Assembly: GCA_020137815.1 (NCBI GenBank)
Contig: CM035356.1
Coordinates: forward strand, 365,001 to 429,000
Reading direction: 5' to 3'
Length of the DNA: 64,000 nt
Source: Hormiphora californensis
Lineage: Eukaryota > Ctenophora > Tentaculata > Cydippida > Pleurobrachiidae
Shown here: positions 22,443-44,277 of the stretch, piece by piece
How the letters are laid out: every line of letters starts with the position of its first letter
Position numbering within the stretch: position 1 is the first letter of the stretch
Position numbers and translations under genes: made by a program
The notes under the pieces: model-generated
Seen by the model: the letters and a program-made list of their open reading frames with translations, nothing else
What the model was told of the DNA's origin: nothing
Database searches by the model: none

Positions 22443-23792
22443 GTGTTGGGTGCGTGTTGGGATGATAGGTGTATAAACCTGACCCCAGGATACAAGTGTG
22501 AACCGTGCCCTGAGTTCTACACTGGAAACACTCCCGCTGGTAATTAGTGGTAATTAGTCACGTGATATTACTGTGTCAGTGTGATGCCGTGCAAGAATAC
22601 ACAGGATCCTGGATCCCCCAGTAACATGTTTCTAACACCTCCGTCCTCCCATGTTGGTAGATAACAGTCCCCCTCCCTCTAGCTATCTGGCGGCGACAGA
22701 CCTCATATTCTCTAATCTGAGTGCGTGACAGTCCCCCCTCCCCCAGGTATTGGTAGAGAACATGCACGTGATAACCCCCAGATATGTGAAGATGTGGATG
22801 AATGTGAGACACGTAATGGGGGATGTGGTGATCACGTTACCTGCATCAACAACCATGGTATGTTGATTAACAATGTACAATATAATTGTGTACTTACAAT
22901 AATTGTGTTTTACTCCTAGACAGCAACAGTAGTAGGGGACTCAATAACTGTTTCTGTGTAGGTGCTGCTGTTACATGTGGGGATTGTGAGACAGGGTACA
23001 CATGGGAGACTGCAACAGTAGACGGGGAAACATACACCTACTGCACATGGGCTAACAAGTGCCAAGGTCAGCCGGCTGATTTAGTTTATAGCCGAGTAAT
23101 ATTATTGAAAGTTCTACATTTGTTTGACGTCCTTATTCGTTTTAACAATCGTCTATTACCCTCTGCAGTCAATGAAACGTGTACCACTAACGCGAACTGT
23201 ATCTATACACAACCTCTTGGATATGACTGCTTTTGTAATATCGGATATGCGGGTGAGTTAATGTCCATTGACATGATGGTTGTTGCCAGGTATTAGTGTC
23301 GTTGCCAGGTTACCACGAATTCACATGACCATATATGGTGTTGCAGGTTATGGCAGGAGGGCGTGTGGTGTGGATAGTGATGGTGATGGATTCCCAGATA
23401 TTAGTCTGGATTGTACTGAGACACCAAACTGTGTCCGGGACAAATGTACCAACACCCCCGATGTCTCACAGGTATAACAGTAGTTTTTATCTCTCTTAGT
23501 CAGTACTCAGGGGTACTAATTGTGGTACTAGGCAGCAGTGGTATAACAGTGGTGACATTTCACAAGGGAGACATGTTTATTCAAAACTGAATAATTCCTT
23601 TATTTTCCTCATTCCGATAGGAACCTTACACCTAAAAGATAATAGAGGTGCATGTGTCCCCTCATGTAGCCCAATGAGATGGGACGGTCCTTTTTAGAGT
23701 GTCCTACACAGCACGTTGCTATGACAACCAGCCGCTTTTCAGAGATGTTTCACAACGGTTCTAAACATCATATCAGCTTCTCATGTCTATCT

Positions 23793-23879
<87 letters not shown>

Positions 23880-24497
23880 GTCCCCCTCTCATTACCATTG
23901 GCTCAGTAACAGCAGTTACTGTTCCCCATGGCACAGTCTGAAAGAGACCTGCAACGTCTCAGCAGGATCTATCTCTGATCCTCCTCTAACAGTAACACGG
24001 GTGGCCCAATTGTTCACTACAAATACCACCAAACATCTCGCTATTACTAATTCTGTACTGGGTGGGTGGTCCGCTACCTGCACTACCCTCCCCAGTCCCC
24101 ACTATCTAGCTATCCCCCAACTAGAGAGATACAGACAAGGACAACATAGGTAACTCCTGTGATGTAGATATGGATGGGGATGGGGAGTTGAATGGAGTGG
24201 ATCTGTGTAAAGTAGACTCAACACCGGAGCAACAAGATAGAGATGGAGATGGAGTGGGCGATCGGTGTGATAACTGCAAAGAAATGTGAGAATTTAATAG
24301 TTAAAATAGTTTTAATCTCCCAAACCCACACACACCAGCGGCGCCTGCCAGTACTAACTGATTTCTTGTTTTACAGATATAACCCAGACCAGTTTGATGC
24401 TGATAGAGATGGGCTTGGTAACGTGTGTGATAATAACAATGATCAAGACTCTGCTACAGATGACAAAGATAACTGTCCTTTAATCGCAAACAATCAG
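22443..24497 (+). CDS. EGF modules and first thrombospondin type 3 repeats
   Basis: Exons 22443-22539, 22747-22857, 22920-23066, 23169-23252, 23347-23471, 24125-24285 and 24377-24497 join in matching phase with canonical GT-AG borders. They encode EGF-like modules (CEDVDECETRNGGCGDHVTC; CIYTQPLGYDCFCNIGYAG) and then CGVDSDGDGFPD followed by aspartate-rich type 3 repeats (DMDGDGELNGVDLC, DRDGDGVGDRCDNC, DADRDGLGNVCD), each a calcium-binding DxDxDGxxDxCD unit. EGF into type 3 repeats is diagnostic of thrombospondins. No lesions are seen across these seven exons. Confidence 0.85.
23472..24124. other. Intron with (CT)n tract
   Basis: Intron between two thrombospondin-repeat exons. It holds a pure CT microsatellite at about 23792-23875. 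No gene is seen. Confidence 0.85.
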
Positions 24498-25176
24498 GTA
24501 GAGTTAGATTGCATTCAGTGGTACCAGGTAGATTGATACGGTCATGATAGATATGTTTGTAGGCTTAGCCTGGCCTGCTCGCACTTAGCGGTAGACCTTG
24601 CGTTGTTGGAGTCAGATGAGAACGAGTATTTCAGGTGTCGTGGTTGGAACTGGCCCACGTAAAGATAAAAGTTGAGATATGTATAACAGTGCACACGCCA
24701 ATATGATACCAGGCTTGTAAATATCACTCTCACTCCCATTGGTCATTCTCAAAGTCACGTGACACTCGAGATGCAGATCGGACAGTAACTCCGCTCGTCA
24801 TCTACTTTTGACAAGTGTCGCGACTAGATCAGACGGAGTTAGAGCCAGAGTCTGTAGCTGTCGACTTCCTAAGCTACTATCAATGAATCATGAAATAAGG
24901 AGGCCCAATCATGGGAGTTACTAATGCACAGATGGTTCTCTAACCAACTCCAGGGGACTGAGCTAACACCTTTCTACTCTAAGTACTCTAAATATAATAA
25001 GTAAATATAGTACGCTACTGTTAAACCGAGGGGAAAGAGCGGCGCCACAGTTCCCTCTCATACATATGTCATATCAAGAAATAATATGAATAGTGGCCGG
25101 CCACATGTTTATTACGTCTCATAACCGATAAAACTACTATTACATTGTTAATTTTGTCTCGCCTTCCCCATTATAG

Positions 25177-25948
25177 AGAAATGACCAAGACCGTGATAAA
25201 GTGGGGGATGCCTGTGACAACTGTGTCTATGTAAAGAATCCAGGGCAGGAGGATATTAATCAGAATGGGTTTGGAGATGCCTGTGAGGAGGATGGCAAGG
25301 ATTTTGATGGCGATGGAATTGTAGACGCTCTGGATAATTGTATCCATTATCCAGATTCAACACAAATCAATACTGGTATGTAATAGTAGGGACATACAAT
25401 GTCAATATTCGATATCATATGCCTTGACTTAATCCCTTCTGTTTTTTCATCCTTTTAGGCCAGATTCTCCGTCTAATCCCTTCTCAGATGTGAAATATGC
25501 TCGGGAAGACAGATCCAAAAAGTTCACGGGAGATATATGTGACTCTGATCCAGATGGCGATGGAAGGAATTACAGACCTCCTAAAGTTGATCCCTGCCCC
25601 CGGCTTTATAACGCTGAAAACTGTTGGATTAGTGTCGAAGGTTCGTTATGTTCTAAACCTCCTTTACATTTGTGCGGGGCGCGGTGAAACAAGGTCGAGT
25701 AAGGCAAGTCAATGGTACTATCTAGGGATGGTGGTGTTAGACTGGTTTAGAACTTACCACACAGCACAGCCGGATGAGCTATTCGAAGTTGGATTACAAA
25801 TTAAATTTATACTTTATCTGATAATTGACTCCTGTTATTATAGATAGCCCCCTCGAGAACGGACAAGATACTGATGGAGATGGGGTTCCTGACTATATTG
25901 ACAAACTACCTCACGACCCTGACATTGGGAAAACCTTCGATTTCTTTG
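25177..25948 (+). CDS. Remaining thrombospondin type 3 repeats
   Basis: Exon 25177-25375 encodes DRDKVGDACDNC, DINQNGFGDACEED and DFDGDGIVDALDNC; the next coding segment (about 25460-25640) encodes GDICDSDPDGDGRN; exon 25844-25948 encodes DTDGDGVPDYID. The exon ending at 25375 leaves phase 1 but the next acceptor (TTTTAG at 25459) requires phase 2, a one-base mismatch. A second frame change near 25925-25955 separates the last type 3 repeat from the C-terminal domain. Calcium binding by the type 3 wire is the family role. Confidence 0.75.
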
Positions 25949-25949
25949 G

Positions 25950-28111
25950 TATATATCTCTCCCAACAGTGCAGTATCCCTGTTAGAACCAAACATAGGTG
26001 TACCTACAGAAATGAGAACAGAAAGATTTGTTGGTAATATAAAATACGATTTACCAGATACGGCAGCTCCACTTGTTTCATTTCTGTTTGATGGGAGGAC
26101 CCCTGATACAGCCTCTAAATGGCAGATAGACTCAGACAGTCGGTACTCCAACGAATTCTCCCAATTGAACGACACCAAAGCGCCATTTGTAGGTGTAACA
26201 GGGAGGCGCTTCCCTGACCTAGATTACTGGGGGACCTGGTATGTAAAAACGTAAGTTGATCGGGGGATCCAGCATGAGTTGTTGAGTCAACAAAGCATGA
26301 GAGGGGGGGGGTGACTGTGTATATTCAGATCATATGAGGGGCCAGGGGGATGTATCTTACTTCTCTTGCATCTTCCTGCTCCACTGAATCTTCCCCTTCA
26401 ATCCCTTGCACAATTATCTATCTCTCCCACCTCTAACTATCATATGTACTCTTTTTATTTTTCTTGTGCATTTATCTCTCAATATTCATACCTCAATTTA
26501 CAACTATCAAGCGTGGCAGCCCAGCCACGTATATTATACCAGAATCTTTCATTTCCTCCCCATCATTTCAGAGACAATCCTGGAAACGCGATTGGGCTTG
26601 TATTCGGTTTCCAAAATCCCCGGCGTTTTTATCTCATTTCATGGAGGAGAGATCATCTGACATTTGGGAACCTGGATCCTGTGGCAGCAGGTATAATACT
26701 GGGTGTTACAACTCCAAACACACCCCTTACTAATGATACTCCCCACTACCTCCCCACTACCTCCCCACTACCTCCCCACTACCTCCCCACTACATCCCCA
26801 CTACCTCCCCACTACCTCCCCACTACCTCCCCACTACCTCCCCACTATCTCCCCACTACCTCCCCACTACCTCCCCACTACCTCCCCACTACCTCCCCAC
26901 TACCTCCCCACTATCTCTCCACTACCTCCCCACTACCTCCCCACTACCTCCCCACTACCTTCCCACTACCTCCCCACTACCTCCCCACTACCTTCCCACT
27001 ACCTCCCCACTACCTTCCCACTACCTCCCCACTACCTCCCCACTACCTCCCCACTACCTCCCCACTACTGCAGGTGGTATAAGGGGGCTGCATATTAAAG
27101 CGATCCACGCCTCCTATGGTGCCAGTACACGGTTCATGCAGTTGCTGTGGCACTCAGGTGGTGATGGTGCCGATAGTACCCTGTTGTGGAGGGACAGGGA
27201 CATGATACCATGGGAGTATAACCAGGCATACCGGTGGCACCTTAGATACAGGTAAATTAGAATTACATACCAGGTAGTTGGGCAACATGGACAGAGTGGG
27301 TTCTCTAGTCTCTAACAACAGATGTATGTCGTGTGTAGCTACCTGCCACAGTTATTTGAATTGTTCCAACCCATCCGTGAAACTGTGAGACAATGTGAGA
27401 CAGCTAGCAGGGCATGGAAAATCTTTACAACCCTTGGCAGTAGTACGGTTCCCGTGCATTGAATGCGTAGAGGCGCTATAAAATGTAATTCGGTGTGAAA
27501 TGTGATTTAGAAGATTGGAAACAGAATGTAATACAGGTAAATATTGGTAACTCTCCTTTCCATCTCAAAGGAACTCTAAACTTCCAACAACCCGGCAGAC
27601 AGCCCGCTCAGATCTTGTTGTGTAAGGGGTTCCCAACAGCTCAGATCCGGTCTGTGGCGCCATGCATAGGAAGACACGGTTAGACAAAGGAAATAAACAG
27701 ACATTGATGACATCTTTGAATTGACATCCCCCACCTAATACACCGCGATCCCCAGGCCGAGTATTGGTATGTTCAAGTTACTGGTGTACAAATCGAACAG
27801 GGTTATAATAGATACTGGTGCTGTCTATGATAACAAACTGCTAGGTAAGATCCCCCAGATATGAGATTCTATGTTCCCCTTTAGCAAAGGGTGGTCTCAT
27901 GATTGTGCGAATATATAACCCATCCGCGAGGAAAATCATATCTGTATGAAGGGGTAGGCAAATCCAAACAGTTTCTCATTGCCGCAATTTAATTCAACAA
28001 TTCAGGTGGTCGGTTTGGAGTGTACGCATTTGATCAACCTGCAACATACTTCTCTAACCTTGATTTCCGATCAATGCCCCGAGTTAACTACGGGTTATCT
28101 CTCAAAAACGT
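25950..28111 (+). CDS. Thrombospondin C-terminal (TSP-C) domain
   Basis: Segment 25950-26250 reads PFVGVTGRRFPDLDYWGTWYV, matching the start of the TSP-C L-type lectin-like fold. Exons 26572-26690 (GLVFGFQNPRRFYLISWRR), 27074-27251 (LWHSGGDGADSTLLWRD; YRWHLRYR), 27756-27844 (VIIDTGAVYDNKLLG) and 28006-28111 (GRFGVYAFDQPATYFSNLDF) follow in perfect phase. This matches the whole TSP-C core. In thrombospondins this domain binds cell-surface receptors and matrix partners. Unlike classical thrombospondins, it is not the protein end: the last exon splices on in frame to a LamG-like domain. Confidence 0.85.
26735..27068. repeat. 11-bp minisatellite (CCCCACTACCT)n abutting a splice acceptor
   Basis: About 30 copies of CCCCACTACCT with sporadic CTT and ATC variants fill the 3' part of intron 26691-27073 and run directly into the acceptor CCACTACTGCAG of exon 27074-27251. 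The array therefore multiplies the polypyrimidine tract. Confidence 0.95.
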
Positions 28112-28238
28112 GTAAGAAACATTGTCTCTATAACATATCATGTTTAGTTGGCGGCAGTTAATATATATCATTATCAGCAGGAATATATATCTTCATGTTT
28201 AGTTGATTAATTAATAACTGCTGCATTACCCCACCCAG

Positions 28239-29445
28239 AACTATACCCCTGGGTGTCCAGATACCACCACGAGAGGAATCCCTCCTGGTGTCTCTGTGGC
28301 TGCAGATAACCAACACCAAGTCCAATATCAACATGACTATACTGGGTACTGATAGTGAGGTGCTGGGGTTGAGAGTCATACAATCTGGGGATGATAGACG
28401 GATTGAAGGAAGGTAGGTTAGAGAGATGATTCACCCAGCTGACCATCTCATATTGTACTACGGTGGTCAGTGAGATTTATAACAGCTGCTTGTTGTTCAA
28501 CCCCTTTCTCATGCTAGATGCCATATTCATAAGTTAGATCGGGTACAAAAAAACCCTTTTCCGTCTCTGGTACAACACATACCTTCTTCCTATTTCACTA
28601 GATATGGAACAGTGTCTCTGAGAGCGGACTTTACACTAGATATGATACAGTACAGACAAAAGAATGGGGATTACAGCTACCTTTGGATGAGTCTTCTACT
28701 ACGGGTGAGTTATAATGTACCATATTGTACCTATAAATACAATGAATCTATATATCGATCTCTCAATGCTTCCTATACTGATAGATAATAACCAACTCTC
28801 CCTCTCAGTACGACCTACCCTCAGAGACTTTATCACTGCTTCTCAACCAGCAGCTGATCAAATCCATCCCGAACACTAGAGCACAGGACCTAACATTCAC
28901 TCAGATGACCCTAGGAGATGGGAGTCTATCTGATATTAACATTGATGAGGTACACTTTGTCCTGTTGGTCTTTACTGAGATAATTGTGTTTTATTAACGC
29001 CCCCATACCTCTTCCCCAGTTCCGGATATGTAGAGGACTGCTAAGTGAGACGGAGGAGCGGGTATTGCTGGGTGATTCTTCTCTACAGAAGTTAGTAGAC
29101 CAGAAGCGGCTGCTGGTGTGGTACGATATGAACGAACAACCAGACAGTAATGTGGTAAGTAGCAAAACACAACTGAATTGTCAATATGTTTCCCCATCCC
29201 TGAGTTCATGTTGAGTCCTGGCACTTACTCACCAATGCATGATATGGTTACAGTTAAAACTTTACAGGCCCAATCTAACCCTAATTTTAACCCCGATGAC
29301 TGAACTAAATAGTACCTATAATAGGTAACATATTTAAATCATCCTCCCTCAGATTCTGGACTGGTCTGGCAGAGGGCAGCACACCACTTTATCAGCTCCA
29401 TCCCTGATCCGGATACCTGTTATATCGGAAGGGTTTCATGTATAA
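28239..29445 (+). CDS. LamG-like domain after the TSP-C domain
   Basis: Exons 28239-28412, 28602-28704, 28809-28949, 29020-29154 and 29353-29445 are all in phase. They read LLVSLWLQITN, MTILGTDSEVLGLRVIQ, YGTVSLRADF, LSLLLNQQLIKS, TLGDGSLSDINIDEFRICRGLLSETEE: the strand pattern of a LamG/concanavalin-like domain, ending in the 'DEFRI...LS..E' signature. The last exon starts a second such unit (LLVWYDMNE, ILDWSGRGQHTTL) and stops at TAA 29443-29445. A different frame is open for 53 codons just after (29439-29600), so a further lesion at the end cannot be excluded. Confidence 0.65.
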
Positions 29446-31443
29446 CATCCAATACAACCAAGAGGAAAATATGACCAAAAGCCCCGGGAGAAATGCTACA
29501 AAGGAGATTGCTACTTCAGCTGCACCTTGGACAGAGAAATGGACTACTGAGGCTAAGAAGCGCTATAAAAGACGACCTAAATTTAGGCAGGAACTTTGAT
29601 ACACTGTTGACAGAGACAGCTTGTAAATAGTTTAGTACCCAATTAAATAGCATGATATTGTAATGAACGGATCACCAATCCATTATTGATTTGCTCTTTT
29701 AATTTCATAATTCCAGATCACGCCTCATGTCTTGTTAGTACAATAGTGACAATAAAAACAGTTGCATGTTCGTTTGATGGCTTTTGATCCCCGTAGAGCA
29801 AATAATGTGCCCACTGCCCAGATCGATCAGGCAATCACTGCCAGACCCACTGTATGCACATCGGGTGGCCCGCGGAGGTTTCACAAAAATAAAAGTATAC
29901 ATTTCAGCACATCTCCCGCGCGTTGTCGATTCCATGCTGCTCCGTCCTACGCGCAGCAAGGCAGAAGGGAAAGTGCGCGTTGACGTCTGCAATCCACTGC
30001 TCGCGCCCTCCGTCAGGGCGTATTATACCACAAAGGTTTCGCTTTCTTCGAGAGAGAGGGAGAGACAGAGACAGAGAAAGCTAGAGACAGAAGAAAGATT
30101 CATGACATATATTCAGGGAGGTAGAGAAGCGCTATTGTTCAACTCGCTACTTTTGGGTAGTCACCATTAGTACACTGTACAAAGAGAAACAAGGATTAAC
30201 ATGATGAAAGACATAATACAGAAATACAACTTTTGAGATAAAACTGTTAAAAGAATAAAAATGTGTAAACCGTGAGCCCTTTGTTTATACAATTGTGTAA
30301 AAACGTACGTCGCAACATACAAGTAGAGGTACATGATACCCGCCAGTTTCATTGTGTGATAGTACAGTGGTAAATAAAGTGCGTGATCGGATGCTATGAG
30401 AAGAAAACTATAGGGTTTTTAGCTCTTAGTTCATTGTTCAAGATTATTTATTAATTATATTTTAAACTCTATACTCCTGGGACTACACACTACATACATA
30501 CATAAACCACAGTTAAACTATTTTTAACTCACTGCAGAGTGTTCATTATCACGTGACACAACATACAAGTGAGTGAAGGAAATTCCAAAAGCAAATTCAC
30601 TTTTGTCTCACATGCTCTTCTTCTACTTCTTATTACACGTATACATGCACGAAAATGGACCGCTTTTGGGAATAGATAATATAATGAAGTGAGCATCTTG
30701 ACAGATTATTCGGTTATAGATATCTACAGCACACGTGATTAACACCCCCATTCCCGGATGGTAAAAAAATAAAAGTGATTCTCTTTTTGAAGAAACCCCC
30801 ATTTCTCTCCCCCCATTTCTCTCACTATAAAACATCAAACTTCAATATGCAAAACTGTTTAAACTTTTGAGTCCCAACCTCGAGATAATCCACACAGCTA
30901 ACCATGTTCAACACGAGCACACATGTACACTTTTAATATTATATTGTATATCTTCACGTCAAATCAAACATTAATCCACGCAGTGATTTGGAGATGTCCA
31001 AATGGCACCCACATCCACCCAGTGGGTCCACTCCTCCCAGTCTACTGGTGCTGCCAGGAGTGGTTACTGCTGCCAGGAGTGGTTACTGCTGCCAGGAGTG
31101 GTTACTGCTGCCAGGAGTGGTTACTGCTGCCAGGAGTGGTTACTGCTGCCAGGAGTGGTTACTGCTGTCAGGAGTGGTTACTGCTGCCAGGAGTGGTTAC
31201 TGCTGCCAGGAGTGGTTACTGCTGCCAGGAGTGGTTACTGCTGCCAGGAGTGGTTACTGCTGCCAGGAGTGGTTACTGCTGCCAGGAGTGGTTACTGCTG
31301 CCAGGAGTGGTTACTGCTGCCAGGAGTGGTTACTGCTGCCAGGAGTGGTTACTGCTGCCAGGAGTGGTTACTGCTGCCAGGAGTGGTTACTGCTGCCAGG
31401 AGTGGTTACTGCTGCCAGGAGTGGTTACTGCTGCCAGGAGTGG
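29446..31443. other. 3' flank between convergent genes
   Basis: Contains the probable poly(A) signal AATAAA at 29751-29756 for the plus-strand mosaic gene. The rest is AT-rich, with no supported gene, and continues into the 3' UTR and 19-bp minisatellite of the minus-strand gene. AATAAA in minus orientation is present at 30447-30452, a possible but distant signal for that gene. Confidence 0.45.
29751..29756 (+). promoter_or_regulatory. Polyadenylation signal AATAAA of the mosaic gene
   Basis: Canonical hexamer about 306 bp after the TAA at 29443-29445, on the coding strand. Confidence 0.45.
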
Positions 31444-40957
<9,514 letters not shown>

Positions 40958-43900
40958 CTAAAAAATGTTATTTATTGTATTCCCTGCACTTGTCAACATG
41001 TAACGAGTTTTGTGGTTGCTCATTATTCGACTGGTCTCAATCGACTCACCAATGTAGACATTGTACAACAATTAAAACGCAGTAATTTGGAATGTGGTGT
41101 GAAAGCCCAATAGAATATATTGTTAATCCCAGTATTATATGCACAGATCTTTCTTTCATCCTCTTTTTCAAAACAAATCTCTAGGGTGTCCTTCCTTTAC
41201 ACCCATTACGACACGTGTAATATATTTCATCAATCGATTTCTATATAATTGAAGGTCATGTGACTTGTTTACTAATTTCTTCTCTCTCTCTCTCTCACTC
41301 TCTCGCTTTCATATTTTCATATTTATTATAAGTGTGTTTCAGCACAACTACGACAAAAATAACACATTATAAGTCTATCTTTAAAATATGTAGCACACGC
41401 ATTATGCTAATGACTAATTAACACTATCCAATATTTAGTTATTAGTTAAAGGACCTAATTGGGACAATGGGCAATTATATAACTTTCATTTCGAATTAAA
41501 GCGTCTTTCAATATTGCCAGCACTTCATTTTTGGGAACTTTTTGTACTGGCACACTCAAAAGCACTCCGAATCCGCTGTTTTTGACTTTGTAACTGCAAC
41601 TAATAATTGAGAACTCCTAGTTGTATGCCAACCAGCGATGTACGTGTTTCTCAGGAGACGGGATCGAATATTTTAGGGTGATTCAAGTACTGCCTTGGTG
41701 GCAGACCTGTGCCCCAATCTGGTCCTTTAACTAATAACACTTTCTCACTTATTTTACTTATTTTGCAAGCTGCTCATGCGTGCTATAATCAAAACATATT
41801 TGGGGATCTATATTGTAGGTAATAATAATATAATGAATGAGTCGGTTATAATAATATCTGCATTAATGAACACTTGAATCTCCATTCAGCCTACTTGGCA
41901 CACACACAAACTAACAAACATAAGTCAAAACATAACAATGAAAAGCTTTGTCCCTGCATATGAGAACATAATCAAAAAGTGGTCGTGTAAAGTGCTAATA
42001 GTGATACACTCGCTTATAATGCTTAGAAATGCTTCCATGGGAGTGAAAACCCTCGGGAAAGTTCAGATCTGCACCACGTGACCAGTGTATTACCCAATCA
42101 CAGCGGGGATCAGTGATCACGCTACATGAGCTGTGATTCGTATACAGTGCAGACCTGGACAATTCGTAGAGGGTACAAACAACCCATGATATCCACTCAT
42201 CACACATGTGTGCATCGCCAGCGACTAAAGAACTGCATGTCTTCAGTAGCTGTGGATGCAGTGTATTGTATAAAGCAAAAAGGAATAACCTCGTATCAAA
42301 TTGTCCCAAGATTGTCGCATAACATTTAAGATACTGATTAGGACGGAGCATTATATCAACTAGGGGATGAGCTATACAAACTCTTGTCTGTACTATATTT
42401 GTGGCTATGGCAGATAGAATAGTGTGAACAGTATGCGACAACCAAGGACAATTTATTTTAGCAAGGGCTACCAAATCAGAATGACTCTCCAAGTTAGTAG
42501 CCCCTACTAAACACTACTAGTTTATCCTTCTCAGCTGGCAAGTGTGAAGGGTCCGCGGGACATCAAAGATAGAGGCACAAGCCGGTGGAAACCCTGCGGG
42601 CTTGGCTGAGTGCACCTCTCTAAAAATATATCTGTCCACCTCTGTTTCGTTTCTTCCTTCTTCATCTCGCTCTCTAGTTCCCTCTCCTTCCACTTGCAGC
42701 TTTACACGATCACACAGCAGTAAGCAGTATACATTGATATGTTGTAATAATATATGTATAATTATATGTCAATCACACCCATTTATAAATTTATATATTT
42801 TTGTATCAAAATGTTCGCCACGCATACACATGTGTTTAATAGTAATACTACCCGCGGGGCCTGAATCTTTACTCTCTTAAAAACCATAGCTCTAAATAAC
42901 AAGAACAGAAACGTAATGCAGAGCTACTGCACACGCTCTCTCTGAACATGTATAACTGTCATTGAATAGCAATTAAATAGTCGGTTTTTTATGAAAAAAA
43001 TGAAACTCAATTCGTCAAACTTCTCTGCACAAAAAAGAATCGTGGCGTACCCAATGAGTACTTTTACACACCAACCTGCAAACTCGCAATCAAGCTGTAT
43101 AAACTTATAATCCAATCGAATTTTAACCCCATATTAAATGTAAAAGTGGGTGTACTATAATAGGTACTAGGTTCTCTGGTGTGTAAATGTTCCTCAATAA
43201 CATATTTTGGTAACTCCTACTATGTACTTATGTATAATGTATATCACGCTCTTTCGAATAGGTATCACTCATATTAGGTTGATATTTCTCTAGTAAGTCC
43301 TAACTGTATAAAGGGACTCTTTCACTGTACTGATCAAAAGCTCTAATAATAACGTACATAATCAACTTCTAAAACTGGATAGGGGGAATCACAATAACGT
43401 ATGAAACATCTACAACTAAAATCAGCCGATAATATATTGATATATATCTGGGAAACTGAGATATTTAAAACGTTGAACCAGCTATTCTGAGGGTCGATAT
43501 TATTAGGGTTTGCATACGTAAACAAGCCCTGAAATTACGTAACACGCCGACAATATAGAGCTTTATGCTACACCTCTTTATTGTCGGTGGATCGAGCATA
43601 AAGTCGGATTTAAAAAAATGTCCACCCCCTTGTGCTCATCTGACGGCAAAAACCGCATATTTAACCAGAAAGCACATAAAGTTTTAGTTTGAAGAAATTG
43701 GCTGAGAAACAAAGGAATGAGGGACAAAAGAAGCTCAAAATAAGTTCCGAAACAACCAATCGCACGTCCTAGGGTGGGCGTACAGTTTCAAAAAATCCGA
43801 TAGTGCTCGTTTCCCGTATACAATTCCTAACAATATCTATACCTCTATAAGACTACTATAATAGACACCAATTACCCACAGTTGTGCACGAATCGTGGTT
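40958..43900. other. AT-rich stretch upstream of the unknown gene
   Basis: Should contain the missing 5' exon(s) and promoter of the unknown minus-strand gene, but I could not identify them; the exon sought must leave phase 2. A minus-strand open frame of 165 codons at 41995-42492 is the only sizeable one; it has no recognisable motif. A short inverted repeat lies at about 43556-43610. Confidence 0.4.
41995..42492 (-). CDS. Hypothetical open frame, doubtful
   Basis: 165 codons from ATG at 42492, rich in Cys, His, Leu and Ser, without repeats, signal peptide or recognisable domain. Its length is unusual for the AT-rich surroundings, but no homology pattern or splice context supports it. It may be a degraded element. 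Confidence 0.2.
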   Translation of the reverse strand: MESHSDLVALAKINCPWLSHTVHTILSAIATNIVQTRVCIAHPLVDIMLRPNQYLKCYATILGQFDTRLFLFALYNTLHPQLLKTCSSLVAGDAHMCDEWISWVVCTLYELSRSALYTNHSSCSVITDPRCDWVIHWSRGADLNFPEGFHSHGSISKHYKRVYHY

Positions 43901-44036
43901 AGCGAGAAAACTCAGTTTCTGTGACAACTGAGGCAACACATATCATGAATTGCCAGTCATTACCGTCAAACTGCACCCCTAACACACTGCCCTGCACCAT
44001 CAAACATAACAGAGTAGTGAGTACAGATACTGCATT

Positions 44037-44128
44037 GTATGTATGTATGTACGTGTGTATGTGTGTGTGTGTGTATGTACGTGTGTATGTGTGTACGTGT
44101 GTGTACGTGTGTGTGTACGTGTGTGTGG
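44037..44128. repeat. (GT)n/(TATG)n microsatellite
   Basis: TATG repeats pass into GTGTGTAC repeats over about 90 bp. Flanked by ordinary AT-rich sequence. Confidence 0.9.
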
Positions 44129-44277
44129 TTTTTGTGATAAACATGAAGCCATGCGTGAAGCCATAAAATACGTCGAGAACATTTTATCCAAGTCTAACCG
44201 TTTCTTGCAGAAAAAGTACTGACGGAAATTAAGTCAACCTTATCTTCTCTCCAAGATGTATCTCTTGTATTTGGATA

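Larger units (their letters stand above)
16465..29445 (+). pseudogene. Giant secreted LRR/fibro-slime/cadherin/EGF/thrombospondin/LamG mosaic gene, frame-disrupted
   Basis: Adjacent plus-strand exons read as one extracellular matrix-type protein: signal peptide, LRRs, LRRCT, FN3, fibro-slime, cadherin repeats, GCC2/GCC3 and EGF modules, thrombospondin type 3 repeats, TSP C-terminal domain, LamG. Most of the intron junctions from 22317 on keep phase. Lesions: stop and frame change at 19051-19053; phase mismatch over intron 20595-20679; frame change at 21060-21100; TAG at 21253; frame change at 21440-21490; phase mismatch over intron 25376-25459; frame change near 25925-25955. About 6 kb of coding sequence in the other genes shows none, which favours a decaying gene over base errors, although regional consensus errors or two adjacent genes remain possible. 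A poly(A) signal AATAAA follows at 29751. Confidence 0.65.

Noticed and set aside
27315-27720. Possible exons between TSP-C exons (SYLPQLFELFQ; HLKGTLNFQQPGRQPAQILL)
   Set aside because: Exons 27074-27251 and 27756-27844 join in phase and reconstitute the TSP-C core directly; the intervening frames are intronic.
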